Source: Salticus scenicus (taxonomy: Eukaryota; Arthropoda; Arachnida; Araneae; Salticidae). Taken from it: a stretch of 64,000 nucleotides of DNA. The stretch is taken from the NCBI GenBank assembly GCA_963930645.1, contig OZ005660.1, positions 242,424,836 through 242,488,835 on the forward strand. The letters run 5' to 3'. Under the pieces are notes generated by a model that had not been told where the DNA came from, did not search any database, and was given only the letters and a program-made list of their open reading frames with translations. Shown here piece after piece: positions 32,213 to 43,030 of this stretch (positions are counted from its first letter, which is position 1; every line of letters begins with the position of its first letter). The position numbers and the translations under genes were made by a program.

Positions 32213-32934
32213 AATTGTGCTTTTCCTTAAAAATAAAATTAAATAGAAAAACAATTTTCACGTTTTTTGCTATAACATGCAATGTAACCCAGAGCAAAGC
32301 TGTTTTTAGGAAACTTGACATACAATATTTGACACAGCAAACTGCAATGAAAATATAAAAAAAATATTAAATATCTGATGTGATATGAGAATTTTTACAA
32401 AATTTTTAGCAATGCATGTGTGACATTTTGCGAAATTTCATTTGCATACTTTAATAACTAACGTATTGAACTACTCATGTAAAAACCCCAGACAAGTGTT
32501 GTGTAAACTCAAGAAGTTCTACACCATAGAATAAACTGCTATCCAGTTTCTTTCTACCCCAAAAAAACTCAACTATAAGGGGTTTTACTCACTTTTTTAC
32601 CTTATCAATTTTTTGGGGGGAACAGCTGACATTTAGTTCGTTAAATGCCACAGAATTTTTTAAGTTCTGTTTGGGGTTTTGTAATACTTGTTTGAGTTTT
32701 TATGTAAGTAGCTCAATACATTTGGCTATTAAATTATGCGAGTAAAATTTTGCTAAATCTTACACATGTGCAGTTAAAAATTATTTAGTAAATACTTTGA
32801 TATTTTATTAGATTTTTAATATTTCTTCAATTTGATTGCAGTATGCTGTGTCTAATATTGCATATCGGGTTTCCTGAAAATAGCTTTGCGCTAGGTTTAA
32901 TACCTTGTATGTTATAGCTAAAAAAGTAAAAAAA
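32213..32934. other. Unmatched 720-bp segment in the right side of the outer palindrome
   Basis: It has no counterpart on the left side. It is AT-rich with no terminal repeats or coding sequence that I can see. It is either an insertion here or sequence deleted from the left arm. Confidence 0.4.
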
Positions 32935-33409
32935 AAAATTGCAATTTTTTAAAACCTTTATCTCCCTGATTGCATGTGGTAGAGACATAAAAATTTATAC
33001 AGCTAATAAGGAAGAGCCCCGTAATCACATGCTACAGCCAGATTGCATTTCAAGCCTTACTTTTTACAGGGTGATGCCAAACACTTTCATTTTTCTACAA
33101 TTTTTTATTGGTGCCTCATTAACTTTCGGCACAAAACTTAAACTGAAATGTATGAGATATAACACGTTCTTAATTTTTTAGAAAATCTTTATGAAAAGAA
33201 TACTCTCTTTAAATGTCAAATTTTAGTGATGGTTTTGTTATAAATGCAAATCTATAGGCGTTAAAAAAAATTAAATTTGTATAATTATTTATTATTTGCT
33301 ACTGAATGCTTTCTGTCATGGTTAAGTATTTAAGAATATTCTCGAGTATTCTCTGAATTTGGAGCTTCAGAGAATATTCTCACCTCACATCTCTCTCTCT
33401 CTATATATT

Positions 33410-33684
33410 AAATTCCTATTTGCTTTCTGTGGGTAGAAATCTTCCTATTTTTAAAGCTGCAAAGTTGCCAGCTATGTAATGTAGGTCATCTAAAGCTTTT
33501 GTATCTATATTTTTAAAGAGGAAATACTTTAACTCTATTGAAATAAAATTATTTTAAAAAGTATTTTATATTAAAATTGCTACTCTCATGATATAAAAAA
33601 TAGCTATTAACTTAAAGTGGTTAGTGATAAAATTGATAGTACTGGCCACTGGCTACTAAAGAATTTTTCCAGTTTTGCCCTTTA
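33410..33684 (-). mobile_element. End fragment related to the hAT-like element at 26,238
   Basis: Read on the minus strand from 33,684 it begins TAAAGGGCAAAACTGG, then TTTAGTAGCCAGTGGCCAGT, and continues through TTTATTTCAATAGAGTTAAA to AGGAAGATTTCTACC and AGAAAGCAAATA. The same order occurs at 26,238-26,980. The flank after the end is TCATTAAA. The partner end was not identified with confidence. Confidence 0.65.
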
Positions 33685-33954
33685 TCATTAAATATACTAC
33701 CAAACTGAGTTTGAGTGATTTAAGTTCAGATGAGAGTAGCGTTGCAATAAGTGTAATCATTTTAGTTTTTTTTCTAAAGCATCCAAGATATCAAAATCAG
33801 ACATGGCATGAGACATCAAATTTGAGAATGTTATTTCAATTTAATGGTGCATACAGTTATTTATTGTTTAAAATAGTTTTATTTATTCACATAGGAAAAA
33901 ATTAATATGTTATTCTTATTTAACTTGCTAAAGTAAAAAAATATTTCTTTACAG

Positions 33955-34102
33955 GTGTTTTCTAGGAATAAACCCAAATCAAGGGGCGAAAGTAAATCCA
34001 GAACTAAAAAAGAAAGAATGTATGAACTCTAAAATTTTGAATTCGAAGAAATCTGTGTTAGAATGGATAATTGATTGTGTTGATAATTTGTATTTTATAT
34101 GA
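33955..34102 (+). CDS. Candidate gene A, exon 3 (48 codons plus stop)
   Basis: The acceptor is TTTCTTTACAG/GTG at 33,954. In the phase set by exon 2 the exon reads CFLGINPNQGAKVNPELKKK, ECMNSKILNSKKS, then VLEWIIDCVDNLYFI and TGA at 34,100-34,102. A 48-codon open stretch in such AT-rich DNA is uncommon by chance. The composition is protein-like: a basic lysine-rich middle and an amphipathic, acidic C-terminal end. AATAAA signals follow at 34,223 and 34,250. No family is recognised. A second frame is open for the first 25 codons, which lowers certainty. Confidence 0.4.
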
Positions 34103-34222
34103 CTTGATGTACTATGTTGATGTAAACTTATATGCTAATTGATTTTTTTTTTTTTTTTTTTCTGATCTGAATTGATGTATTCAGATGTTAATATTCATAT
34201 GTTAATCAATATATTTTATTTG

Positions 34223-34255
34223 AATAAAAATGCTGTATTTATGAATTTGAATAAA
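34223..34255 (+). terminator. Two AATAAA polyadenylation signals after candidate gene A
   Basis: AATAAA at 34,223-34,228 and 34,250-34,255 lie 120-150 bp after the stop of exon 3, with a T-rich stretch from 34,277. This is a normal arrangement for a 3' end. The motif is common in AT-rich DNA, so it is weak alone. Confidence 0.35.
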
Positions 34256-34540
34256 TATCTTAATTTTTATTGCTTGTTTTTTTTTTTTTTTTTTTTTTTT
34301 TCTTTTAAATTCTGAATATATTGCTGATAAAATGTAGTTAAAATATATATATATATATATATATATATTGGCATGTTGGATTGCAGACAAATTTTGTTTT
34401 GCTGCAGATAAATACAGGAAGTTCTGCTTCTGGGGTTTAAGTATAAGTATGTTTTGGCATACAGTGCATTTGAAAATTATCGAGACAGGTGATTTTTTAG
34501 TAGTACCAGTTAAAAAACTGTAATAATCATGAAAAAAAAA

Positions 34541-35025
34541 AGTATATGGAATCGGTATATAAGTGTATTATAACAAAGTAATATAGTATAAGTTTTACAG
34601 AATTAAAAAAAAAAAATGCTGTCTCAAAAATATGAAAACTTTTCGAGTATTTGGTATTTAAATTCAAATTTTGGATCAGTATCTTTTAATTATCTTAAAA
34701 CTCTTATCAGACATGTTCAGGGTGAGAAGTTGAAGAATGTGTGGCTGTAAGAAAAAAGTTTTTGTCAGAAATTAAAATAATAAGTAGAGCAGAAGAATGG
34801 TGCTAATTCAGCCATGCATTCTTCAAACTCTAATTCTAAGCTTGCCTAATAAGATTTTCAAGATAATTCAAAGGAATAGATCCAAAATTTGAATTTAAAT
34901 ACCAAATATCATAAAATGTCTCTATTTTTGAGACAGAATTTGTGTTTTTAATATTTTTAGAAAAATTCTATGAAACTGTACTAAATTTCTTTGCTATAAT
35001 GCACTAATATTTTGATTCCATATGC
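34541..35025. mobile_element. Fold-back of about 485 bp
   Basis: 34,541-34,712 and 34,846-35,025 are inverted copies. Shared phrases include ATATGGAATC, TTCTGTCTCAAAAATA or its TGCTGTCTCAAAAATA variant, TTTGGTATTTAAATTCAAAT and TTTTGGATC, with AATTATCTT. Identity is roughly 80 percent by eye. No coding capacity. A poly-T run follows at 35,065. Confidence 0.7.
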
Positions 35026-35060
35026 TTATTATTTATTTTCTTTAGGATCTCCTTTCTCTT

Positions 35061-35091
<31 letters not shown>

Positions 35092-35754
35092 GACTTATTT
35101 GAAAAAAATTACCTGCCTGTGGGATTTTGAGATGCACTTTAGTTTGAGTTTGACTTCATTTTGCTTAGTTGTTATAAAACTTAGTTGTGGAACTTTTTAG
35201 GCATAAACTACAGCTAATTAATTTTTTAAAAGTTTTAGCTTATGGACTTTGTACATTTCTAGCAGTATGCCACTAAAAAAGGGGAAAAAAATGATAAGGA
35301 GTGCATGTATAATTAACCCAATTAAAATAAGGGTTCTCCCATTTTTTCCCTGTCACATAAAGAATATATATTTAAAAAAAAAATAAAAAATCATGTGGAA
35401 GAAATTTTAAATGTAGTGCCTATTTGCTAAGGAACACAATAGTAATTGCATGACTACTAGGTAAAATTTTCACTTTTTTTTTTTTTTCACATTTTTCTTA
35501 TTTTAAATATTTTTCCATTTTAAATCCTGCACATGTTAATGCACTGGACTTCTTTAACATAAATGATAAAAATATAATATTGTATAATTTACTACTATGC
35601 ACCAAATTTTTGTAACATAAACGATAAAAATATAATGTTGTATAATTTAGTACTAACATACTATGTTAATGTACTATATAATATATGTTCATTACTAATA
35701 TATATCCAAATACAGAGTCCAAATATAAAGTCTTTTTATAATTAATAACTGTTC

Positions 35755-36212
35755 TTTAAATATTCTAAAATTCTGTTTATATGCCCTTTACAACAAAAAA
35801 CTGGATTTTAATAATTATTTAGTGTTGTTTTATTAAATGTTTCATAGTCAATAGATTCTCATAAAATAGTTTTAATTATTGTCCCTCTACATTACTTAAC
35901 AGTGTTGCAGTGTTAAAGTTTACAGAATTATTTTTTAAAATTGATTTTTATTTATATTTTACATTCCTTGAGTTCCACAGTTTTTATTATATAAACAAAC
36001 AACTCTTCTTTTGCTTTTACACATATAATTTTTTATTCTGATGTTCTCTGTTTACTCTGTTCTATGTTTACTCTGATATAATAAGATAATTATAATTTTT
36101 TTCCATGGGGGATTTTTCCGGATTTTTTTTTTCTACAGAGTAGTTTGAGAACCTCCAATATTTCTCAAAATTCTTTGTTCATGTTCTAATAATGTATATA
36201 ATATTTGTTATA
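35755..36212 (+). repeat. Left part of a dispersed repeat split by two insertions
   Basis: It is homologous to 15,360-15,784 (ATTATTGTCCCTCTACATTA, TTTACATTCCTTGAGT, CAGAGTAGTTTGAG-like) and, at its end, to 21,820 (ATGTTCTAATAATGTATATA). The repeat resumes at 37,401 after a Tc1 insertion and again at 37,824 after a MITE. Confidence 0.7.
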
Positions 36213-37398
36213 CACCGAAGAGTCATTACATTATGACCACCTTCCATCTGTAATAATGGGCTCGTCCAGGAACAGAACTACTGCGCGTGTACAGCTGATG
36301 TTGGAGTATATAAAGCGGCTATGCATTGTCTTTCCAAATATAGTGCGATTAGCGATATAATGAGAAAAGCAGTTGATTTATAAGACTTCGATAAAGGTCA
36401 AATCGTTATGTCTCAGCGACTGGGAACATCAAAATCGCAAGCGGTATGTTTAGTGGGCTGTTCATGTTCAGTTGTTGTGAACACATGTCAAAAGTGGTGT
36501 ATGGATGGTGAAATGACAAGTCGCCGGCCAGCAGTGTGTTGTCCATGATGCATTGATTCCAGAGGAGAGCGGATATTGTTATGTATTGTTCGCTGTAACC
36601 AAAGAGCTACAACAGCCGAAATCACCACCAGCTACAACAGTGGCGACCCAGACAGTGTTTCACAACATATTGTGCAGCGTACATTGCTGTGTATGGGCCT
36701 ACTTATGTCCCTGCACTGACGGAACGTCATCGCCAGTTGCGTCTGCAATGGGGCAAGAAACATCGGAATTGGACATTAGAAGAATGGATGAAAGTCGCAT
36801 AGTCTGACGAATGTTGTTTTCTGGTCCATCACATTGTGTGCGAATACGCCAATTTCCAAAGGAAACCCTCACTTCCGGATGCACAGATGGACGGAGATAA
36901 ACCGGTGGCAGGGGCATTATGGTGTGAGCAATGTTTTCATGGAGCACATTAGGACCCATAATCAGCATAGAACAATCCCTGGTGTCTGTGCACTACGTGA
37001 ACATAATTGCAGACCAGGTTCACCTATTCATGACAACAGTATTTCCGGCAGGGGATGGTGTTTACCAACAGGATAATGCACCATATCATAAGGGTCGAAT
37101 CGTCATGGAGTGGTTCGAGGTACATTCTAGTGACTTTCAAGTCATGTCTTGGCCTCCAAATTCACCTGACATTAATCCAATAGAGCATTTGTGGTCCCAC
37201 CTGGAAAACCTAATTCGTGCTGCCACGCTACCCCCTTGCAATGTGCAGGAATTTCAGGACCAGTTGATGCACGCTTGATACCAGATGCATCAGACTATCT
37301 ATCAGCACCTTGTAGAGTCAATCCTACACTTGGGTGCTGGCAGTTTTGAAGGCTAAAGGTGATCCTACATGTTATTAACAGGGTAGTCATAATGGTGC
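36213..37398 (+). mobile_element. Dead Tc1/mariner transposon, DD36E type
   Basis: The left end is CACCGAAGAGTCATTACATT followed by ATGACCACC. The right end on the minus strand reads GCACCATTATGACTACC, which aligns to the left end with an internal gap of about 10 bp, so one terminal repeat is shortened. TA flanks both sides (36,211-36,212 and 37,399-37,400). The length of about 1.19 kb is close to full length. The flanking repeat is uninterrupted at 21,845-21,875, which confirms the insertion. Confidence 0.9.
36360..37356 (+). pseudogene. Tc1-family DD36E transposase pseudogene
   Basis: Transposases of this type cut and paste the element at TA sites. The N-terminal helix-turn-helix region is recognisable but has stops (DFDKGQIVMSQRLG; TSRRPA). 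The first catalytic Asp survives in SDECCF (36,806), but the usual Trp before it is a TAG stop. The second lies in QDNAPYHKGR (37,072) and the Glu in SPDINPIEHLW (37,183), with 36 residues between them. That places it with the DD36E group, not DD34E. Several frameshifts and a TGA near the C-terminus (37,276) make it inactive. Confidence 0.9.
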
Positions 37399-37442
37399 TA
37401 TATTTATATGTTTATGGGTGTATATTTATATGTTTATTGTAA

Positions 37443-37820
37443 AGCAGCTATCACACAGAAGATCCTACCCTCTGAACTTTACGCTAATACCTCTCCGAAT
37501 AATCAAGCATTAGGTAATAGGGTTATTTTGAAGACTAAAATGAATTCAAAAAGGCATTAACAATTGGCTACTAATTGCTCACTATTTCATGTTTTAAACA
37601 CACTCTGATTTTCTCACACTCCGATTGGTTGAATACGAGCTAACATCTAGCGTAGGACATTTAGTCAGTCATAAGTTCGTCATTGACAAAGGTAGGAAAG
37701 GGAAACTTATCACACGATGCATTTTCGACTGTTTGTCTCTCGAAAAACCTGTTTCAGGTGGTTTCGGGAGAGAAAGTATCTGATACTGCTGATCACATGA
37801 GAGTACGTGTGATAGCAGCT
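37443..37820. mobile_element. PIF/Harbinger-type MITE, 378 bp, TAA target duplication
   Basis: The left end AGCAGCTATCACAC and the right end (minus strand AGCTGCTATCACAC) are flanked by TAA at 37,440-37,442 and 37,821-37,823. The uninterrupted repeat at 21,872-21,880 has a single TAA at this point, which confirms the duplication. A 3-bp TAA/TTA duplication is typical of the PIF/Harbinger superfamily. No transposase. Confidence 0.85.
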
Positions 37821-37823
37821 TAA

Positions 37824-37925
37824 GTTAGATAAAAAGTGGATTTTAAAATAAGGATTTTGATAAAAAACACTTGAGTTTTTTCAAGTGGGTTTTATTGAAA
37901 AATACCACTTAGGCCAGCTTGTTGA
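37824..37925 (+). repeat. Right part of the split dispersed repeat
   Basis: It continues the copy interrupted at 36,212. AAGGATTTTGATAAAAAACA, then TCAAGTGGGTTTTATTGAAA, match 21,905-21,965. The end differs from the 22,005 copy. Confidence 0.7.
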
Positions 37926-38700
37926 CCTAAAAAGATTGCATAACCTTTGCTCCCACGCACACATACACAAAAAAAAAAAAAAAAAAAAAAAACTCAGCCA
38001 GGATGCCAGTAAAAAATTGTATTCTTCACAGATAAAAACTATTTTTAAAACAGGTTTTCTGTTTTTAAACAATTGTTGTTATACGTTATGTTTACAGATA
38101 ACAACAGTTAAACTAATGAATATATTTAATGAATATATTCTGTAAATGTACGGAAAAAAATCTATAATTATTACATGATTTCTCTGTAACATTACAGAAT
38201 ATGACTCATTTTTACAAACAGTTTTTTCTGTGATGCAAACAGATTTTTTTTTTTTTAAATAGTGAAATTCTGTTATTTTAGCAGAAATACTCTGTAAGTT
38301 TACGAAAAATCCTCTTTTTTTTTCAGTAAAAAATACATGTTTTCTCTGCAAAAAATTTAAAATAATTCTGTTATAGTAACATTTTTTTCTGCAAATATAA
38401 CAGAATGTCACTGTTTAAAAGGCAAAAGAGATCTGTTTACATCACAGGAAAAAAATGTTTTAAAAATGAGTTTTCTGTTTTTTTAAACAGTCAAATTTCG
38501 TTGAATTCACAGACGAATTACATTGTTTTAATAGAAGAATTACGTTGCTTTAACAGAAGTATTTACGGAAATATTTACAGATTTTCCCAATTTTTTTTTT
38601 AAACGCTTTTTTTCTGTGAAGAAAACGGGTTATGATTGGTGTCCTGGCTGACAATTTTTTTCCGTTTTTTCGACAGTTTTTTTTTTACAGTGTAGTATGT
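37926..38700. mobile_element. CTGT-rich inverted element ending ACTGTAAAAAA
   Basis: The right end, read on the minus strand, is ACTGTAAAAAAAAAACTGTC, then TCAGCCAGGACACCA. TCAGCCAGGATGCCA with a following TTCTTCACAGA phrase near 37,995 is its inverted partner. The interior is dominated by TTTTCTGT, TTACAGAA and similar short phrases, like 2,135-2,430. The left limit is uncertain. Open frames inside are artefacts of low complexity. Confidence 0.5.
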
Positions 38701-39028
38701 GATATTAAATTCATATCATTTTTGCTCAGATTTGTTCTGAAAAAATTGTCATCAAACATTTAATAATAAATGAAGACATTTCTTATTACATGCAATTATC
38801 AACCATTTCCCAAAAATATTTAAATTATAAAGATATATTTATTTATTTAGAACTGGAAATAAAATAAAATAAATAAATAAAAAATAGAACAAATAACAGA
38901 TAAACGAGGAACCTTTTAATTTTCTTAATTCATCTCATTAAAAATTTTGAATATAAAAAAGTATGAATATTATTCTTGTTCGGAGATAAGATAGATAAAA
39001 TGCAGCAAAAGATAATTTAAAAACATAC
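38701..39028. other. AT-rich DNA, no gene seen
   Basis: Poly-AT and AAATAAAATAAA-type simple sequence. If candidate gene B has further minus-strand exons they should lie to this side, but none is recognisable. Confidence 0.35.
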
Positions 39029-39042
39029 CTTAGAATTCGGAG

Positions 39043-39125
39043 TTATTCAAAATCCTTATAAATAGCATTTTTCCATATCTTTTTTGAATTTTTATCTCTT
39101 GGAATCCAAATACCTTCTGAACCAC
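39043..39125 (-). CDS. Candidate gene B, exon 2 (coding part)
   Basis: On the minus strand the acceptor TTTCCCTTAAAG precedes GTGGTTCAG. Continuing the phase of exon 1, the exon reads GSEGIWIPRDKNSKK, then IWKNAIYKDFE, and stops at 39,043-39,045. A donor CTAAG/GTATGT follows at 39,029, so the transcript may continue as untranslated sequence. Together with exon 1 the predicted protein is 59 aa. A second frame across the same splice is also open (without an ATG), so the coding choice is uncertain. No family recognised. Confidence 0.3.
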
Positions 39126-39454
39126 CTTTAAGGGAAAATAAAGCGTTACTATTCTGTGTATAAAAAATATAAATATGAGCTTAATGTTAAAAATATATGT
39201 AAAAAACTATAGTTCAGACACATTAAAATACTTATTTTTATAATACAACGATACGCAAAACTAAGATTTATAATAACGTATTTTAAAATTTATACGTTTT
39301 AAACAACTTTATAAATTAAAACAAATTCTAAATACCATTGATATTGTTAGAAGATTGCTAAAGCTTAGAATTTTACAATTTACTATTCTAACAAAGCTTT
39401 ACAATAAATATATATATATATATACACACAATAAATAAAGTATTTAGCACTTAC

Positions 39455-39551
39455 TTTTGACCGTAAACTCGATTCGCAGATAATTAAAATCTCTCGGTCT
39501 ATTTCTAAAATGAAAATTATCACAAATATGGAAATAGAACCGAAACAACAT
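39455..39551 (-). CDS. Candidate gene B, exon 1 (start codon to donor)
   Basis: On the minus strand an ATG at 39,551 opens MLFRFYFHICDNFHFRNRPR followed by DFNYLRIEFTVK. The donor TCAAAA/GTAAGT sits at 39,454 in phase 1. The intron would be about 330 bp and AT-rich. Upstream, 39,552-39,620 is less AT-rich than its surroundings and may be 5' untranslated sequence. There is no clear upstream ATG in this frame. Evidence is limited to the strong donor, phase match with exon 2 and absence of stops. A short non-coding transcript is an alternative. Confidence 0.3.
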
Positions 39552-39620
39552 CAACGGATCCACGATTTCAGACTTCTAAGTATTTGGATTTCGAATTCTG
39601 CGATTGCATTATCCCGCCAA

Positions 39621-41059
39621 ATTTGATAGGTTAAATTATTCGATTTCGGTTGACTAACTCAAGTTGTCAGTAGGAGACAAAAAAAAAAATAAACAAAAAA
39701 ATAAACAAAAAAAATAAAAAATAAAAAAATAATAATGCTGAGCTTTTGGACTAGCCAAAAAAATTTTTCTTAGTCAATTGACAAAACAGGAACAATTTAT
39801 TTTTATTCTCTCATCTGACTAACCGGTCAAATTTGAGGAAAATGAAAACTGTACCTGGGAAATTAGTCATCTGACAAGTTTTAGAGGCAAAACGGATCAT
39901 CAGACGAAACACATTAAAGATACATGGTAAAATAAAACGATTTTTGTGTCTCATGACTAAATGGGATTGTCAGGTAGTGGTTTGATTGTTTAAAATGTTG
40001 CGTAATTTTGTGCAAATTTGTCAATATACTAGGAAAACGTGTACTATGACAAAGATAACACGTTTCTTGACAAGTTTCGATTTTCCATTTTTCTGTGTGT
40101 AGAATATAGTATGATTAGCATTAAATTTACAGGGCCACACATAAATATTCAGTTACATTAAGGGCTTTTATTGAAAATTTGAAATCGAAAATATTTAAAT
40201 TTAACTTTATTACTAACTAGGGAATCACTAGTATGAAAAGAAACTAGTTAATTAATATTAAATTAATTGTACACTTGCTAATTAACATTTAATTAATCAT
40301 ACAGTAATTGACTTTTTATACACATTAATTACCGAAAATTTTAAATCTGCGTGGAGTACTGAGTCCATTTTCATCACCTCTTCCAATGGTATTCGTAAAC
40401 GTGTATATTAGACCCACTAATCAGTTGTTTTAATGCTAAATTCCGTATGTGTACTAAATTCCAACGGGTGCTGATAATGTTCGTAAGATGTCTTTTCAAC
40501 CTCAAGATATTCTGAGGATGTCGTAAAGAGAAATGGCACCTCAAAAAAAGTCCCTACATGCTAAAGAAAATTGCTAACAGTCCGTAGGCGTAAAGACAGT
40601 TCACAACAGTGAACGTAAACTAATCTGTCGAAAAATTCCCCAGGTTTCTCCCCAAAAAGTTCAAAAAATCCCCAAACAATTTCCCATAAATATCACTGCT
40701 CTGCAAAATTATTTTCTTTCGAGGCCTGATAGCATTCTTGCAGAATCTTATGTAAAATGACCTCCTGAATCCGAATATGACCACCATTCTGCCGAATCAA
40801 CCACTGTTTTCGAGATACACACCCTAACTCATTTTTATCATTTTATGGAAATTTTATACTTATCAGTCTGATTTGAAGAGGAACGGTGATTATTTTAACC
40901 GTTAAATGTGTTCTGACCTGAGGCGCTACAGAGGTAGAAAGTTCTAAAACACGAACATTTGTAGTAAGGAGGGAATTTGAGGGGATTTGTGCCCAGAAAG
41001 CAAAAGAAAATCAATAAAAACCACCAGTTTCTGTTTCTTTCTTTCTTTTTTTCTTTCAT

Positions 41060-41091
<32 letters not shown>

Positions 41092-41567
41092 TTTTTTTTG
41101 CAATATAATATCTCTTATTTTTTACATATTCCAGCTTCCAGTTTGCCATTTTCTTATCAAAACGCCTCAAATAATAAAATTTATATAATGAATTTTTTTT
41201 CAAAATGTTGGCCAGTGGAGTGAAGTCTCAAAGCCCTCACAAGAAAGTTTGACTGATTCACTGCAAGACGTTTGCTTTCAATAACTCCCACGTTAAATAT
41301 TTTAAGCAGTAAAACATGAATAGTAAATACATTTTTTCGTAAAATAATCCCCTCAGACAAATGTCGTCATTTTTTCTTGTTAGTCCATTGAGCTAAGTCC
41401 GCGTGCTTAAATATTGTCCATGTATAAATATTATTTTTCTTATCCTCGCGTATCGTATAGTTTCGACAAAAAATAATTGAAACTGGTCCACGTTAGAGAA
41501 ATATTATATAGATTATTTAAACTGGAATATAAACTCTAAAGTAAATTTTTTATGCTATTACCAGTGT
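39621..41567. other. AT-rich DNA, no gene seen
   Basis: 39,680-39,735 is A-rich simple sequence, and 41,040-41,100 is a long T-run that generates spurious frames on both strands. 40,170-40,340 repeats TAATTAACATTTAATTAAT-like phrases. No terminal repeats or exons recognised. Confidence 0.35.
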
Positions 41568-41800
41568 GTTGCTATTTTGTCCAGTGTTTTGTGAAATGTT
41601 CGGAACACTGAAAAAACCCCCACTGGAAACTGGACAAAATATAATCCATTGAATTGTATATGTTCAATGCATAAAATTGTTCTTTTAAAGTAATAAACTG
41701 TACTTTTAACTTTGAATTTGCAATAGAAATGTTTTACTAAAAATTGATAATCTGATTAAGAAAAAGAACGATTTCATTTTAATCACAGTCAATAAAGAAA
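41568..41800 (+). repeat. Second copy of the 15,785-16,020 dispersed repeat
   Basis: See the shared phrases listed for 15,785-16,020: TATTTTGTCCA, GAAACTGGACAAAATA, TGTACTTTTAACTTTGAATT and ATTTCATTTTAATCA, in the same order. Ends not defined. Confidence 0.65.
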
Positions 41801-41954
41801 ATGCTGATTATATTAGTTATGTAAATTTAGCCAATCTAACAAGTAAATCTGTTGCTTAATATCATTGTAGTGTTATATTGGATATTGAGACTGAGAGTAA
41901 TATTAAAAAAAAAAGTTTTTACATATTATACCTGAAATGTTTAAAAAGAAATTT

Positions 41955-42345
41955 ACGAGGCCGTATCCCCTGTGACAGAATATTAAGCTTTCTGCGACAA
42001 GCCTTGCTCTTCAAATATTTTTCAGCAAGACAATATTGATATATTTTCTAATTTATATATAATATATACAGATAATTATAAAGATATCAATATTATTAAT
42101 AGACAGTGGAAGAATTGTTAAATATAAGACATATAATGTATACAGATAATTATAAAGATATCAATATTATTAATATACTATTGAAGATTTCTTAAATATA
42201 AGACACAAGTTTTTATTTTCTACTAAAACGTAGGTATATCTTTAATTTTTATAAGCTTATATTTTACGGAAAGTGGTAATTTCTTTTCTGCGACAATGTC
42301 GCTGTGTCGTCCTAATTTTGTCACAGGGGCCGCAGCCATTTAATA
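41955..42345. repeat. Possible small inverted-repeat element with an internal 74-bp duplication
   Basis: CCCCTGTGACAGAATATTA near 41,968 and, read on the minus strand, GGCCCCTGTGACAAAATTA near 42,335 are inverted and similar. Between them, CAGATAATTATAAAGATATC occurs at 42,069 and 42,143, a direct duplication with 74-bp period (about 42,050-42,200). The element ends are tentative; the duplication is clear. Confidence 0.45.
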
Positions 42346-42384
42346 AAGAATATATATATTTTTTTTTTTTTTTTTTTTTTAAGT

Positions 42385-43030
42385 GTACATAAATGACCTC
42401 CGTCACATCAAACGGAGACAATGCATTAAATTTATCTGTACCAGATAAAACTGAAAAGATAGATTCACCTTTTTTCATCAAGTAAAAGTGAAACATGTAC
42501 CGATGTAATAAGATATGTAGTCATCAGATTAACTTGAAATGAAACGCTTTTCAGTGTATAAATCCATCTTCATCAGACACCAGACGCAACAAATCGATTT
42601 CATGAGATAAAACTGGAGCAATAAATTAGATCTATCATAATCTGATCGAACTGAAGCGCATCTCCTTTTTTTTTTTTTTTTTTTTGTACTCCCCATCAGA
42701 TAAAATAGAATTATTAATCAGATAATTCAGTTTATCATCAGATAAAGCTAGGACGATAAATTCAGTGTATCATCACCAAATCAAATTGAAACACGTTTCG
42801 ATGTATTAAATTTCTCTCCTCATTAGATAAAGCAAATCTGAAACGCTTTTAATTTCAACAGATTAAAATAAAATGAAGCGCCTTTCAATACGTTAAATAT
42901 ATCATCTTCATTTAAAATTAAACAAACAACGCTTTTATCGAGGGATTTTTATCTCATTAAATCAAATTTTTAACATTGGATTGAATCCATGTTCATTAGA
43001 TTAAACATATTTATCCAGATAACTTCTTGT
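42385..43030 (+). repeat. Degenerate minisatellite with GAAACGCTTTTC phrases
   Basis: GAAACGCTTTTCAGTG-like phrases recur at about 42,541, 42,652, 42,788, 42,838, 42,874 and 42,928. Each is followed by a TTAAAT or similar sequence and CATCAGATAAA-like sequence. Copies are too diverged for an exact period, roughly 50-130 bp. No coding capacity. Confidence 0.45.

Larger units (their letters stand above)
29620..33180. repeat. Outer, older palindrome enclosing the Penelope palindrome
   Basis: 29,620-29,870 matches 32,935-33,180 in reverse. Shared phrases are AGAGACATAAAAATTT, GAAGAGCCCC, GCCAGATTG, TTTTACAGGGTRATGCCAAA and ACACTTTCATTTTTCT. Agreement is visibly lower than in the inner arms at 29,882-32,212. 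The right side holds about 720 bp (32,213-32,934) with no counterpart on the left. I infer two layers of different age, or an outer element with an inner retroelement palindrome. Confidence 0.7.

Noticed and set aside
36553..36968. Several overlapping frames on both strands
   Set aside because: They are shifted or antisense readings of the dead DD36E transposase at 36,360-37,356.
40895..41223. Lysine-rich and phenylalanine-rich frames
   Set aside because: Translation of a long T-run on both strands.
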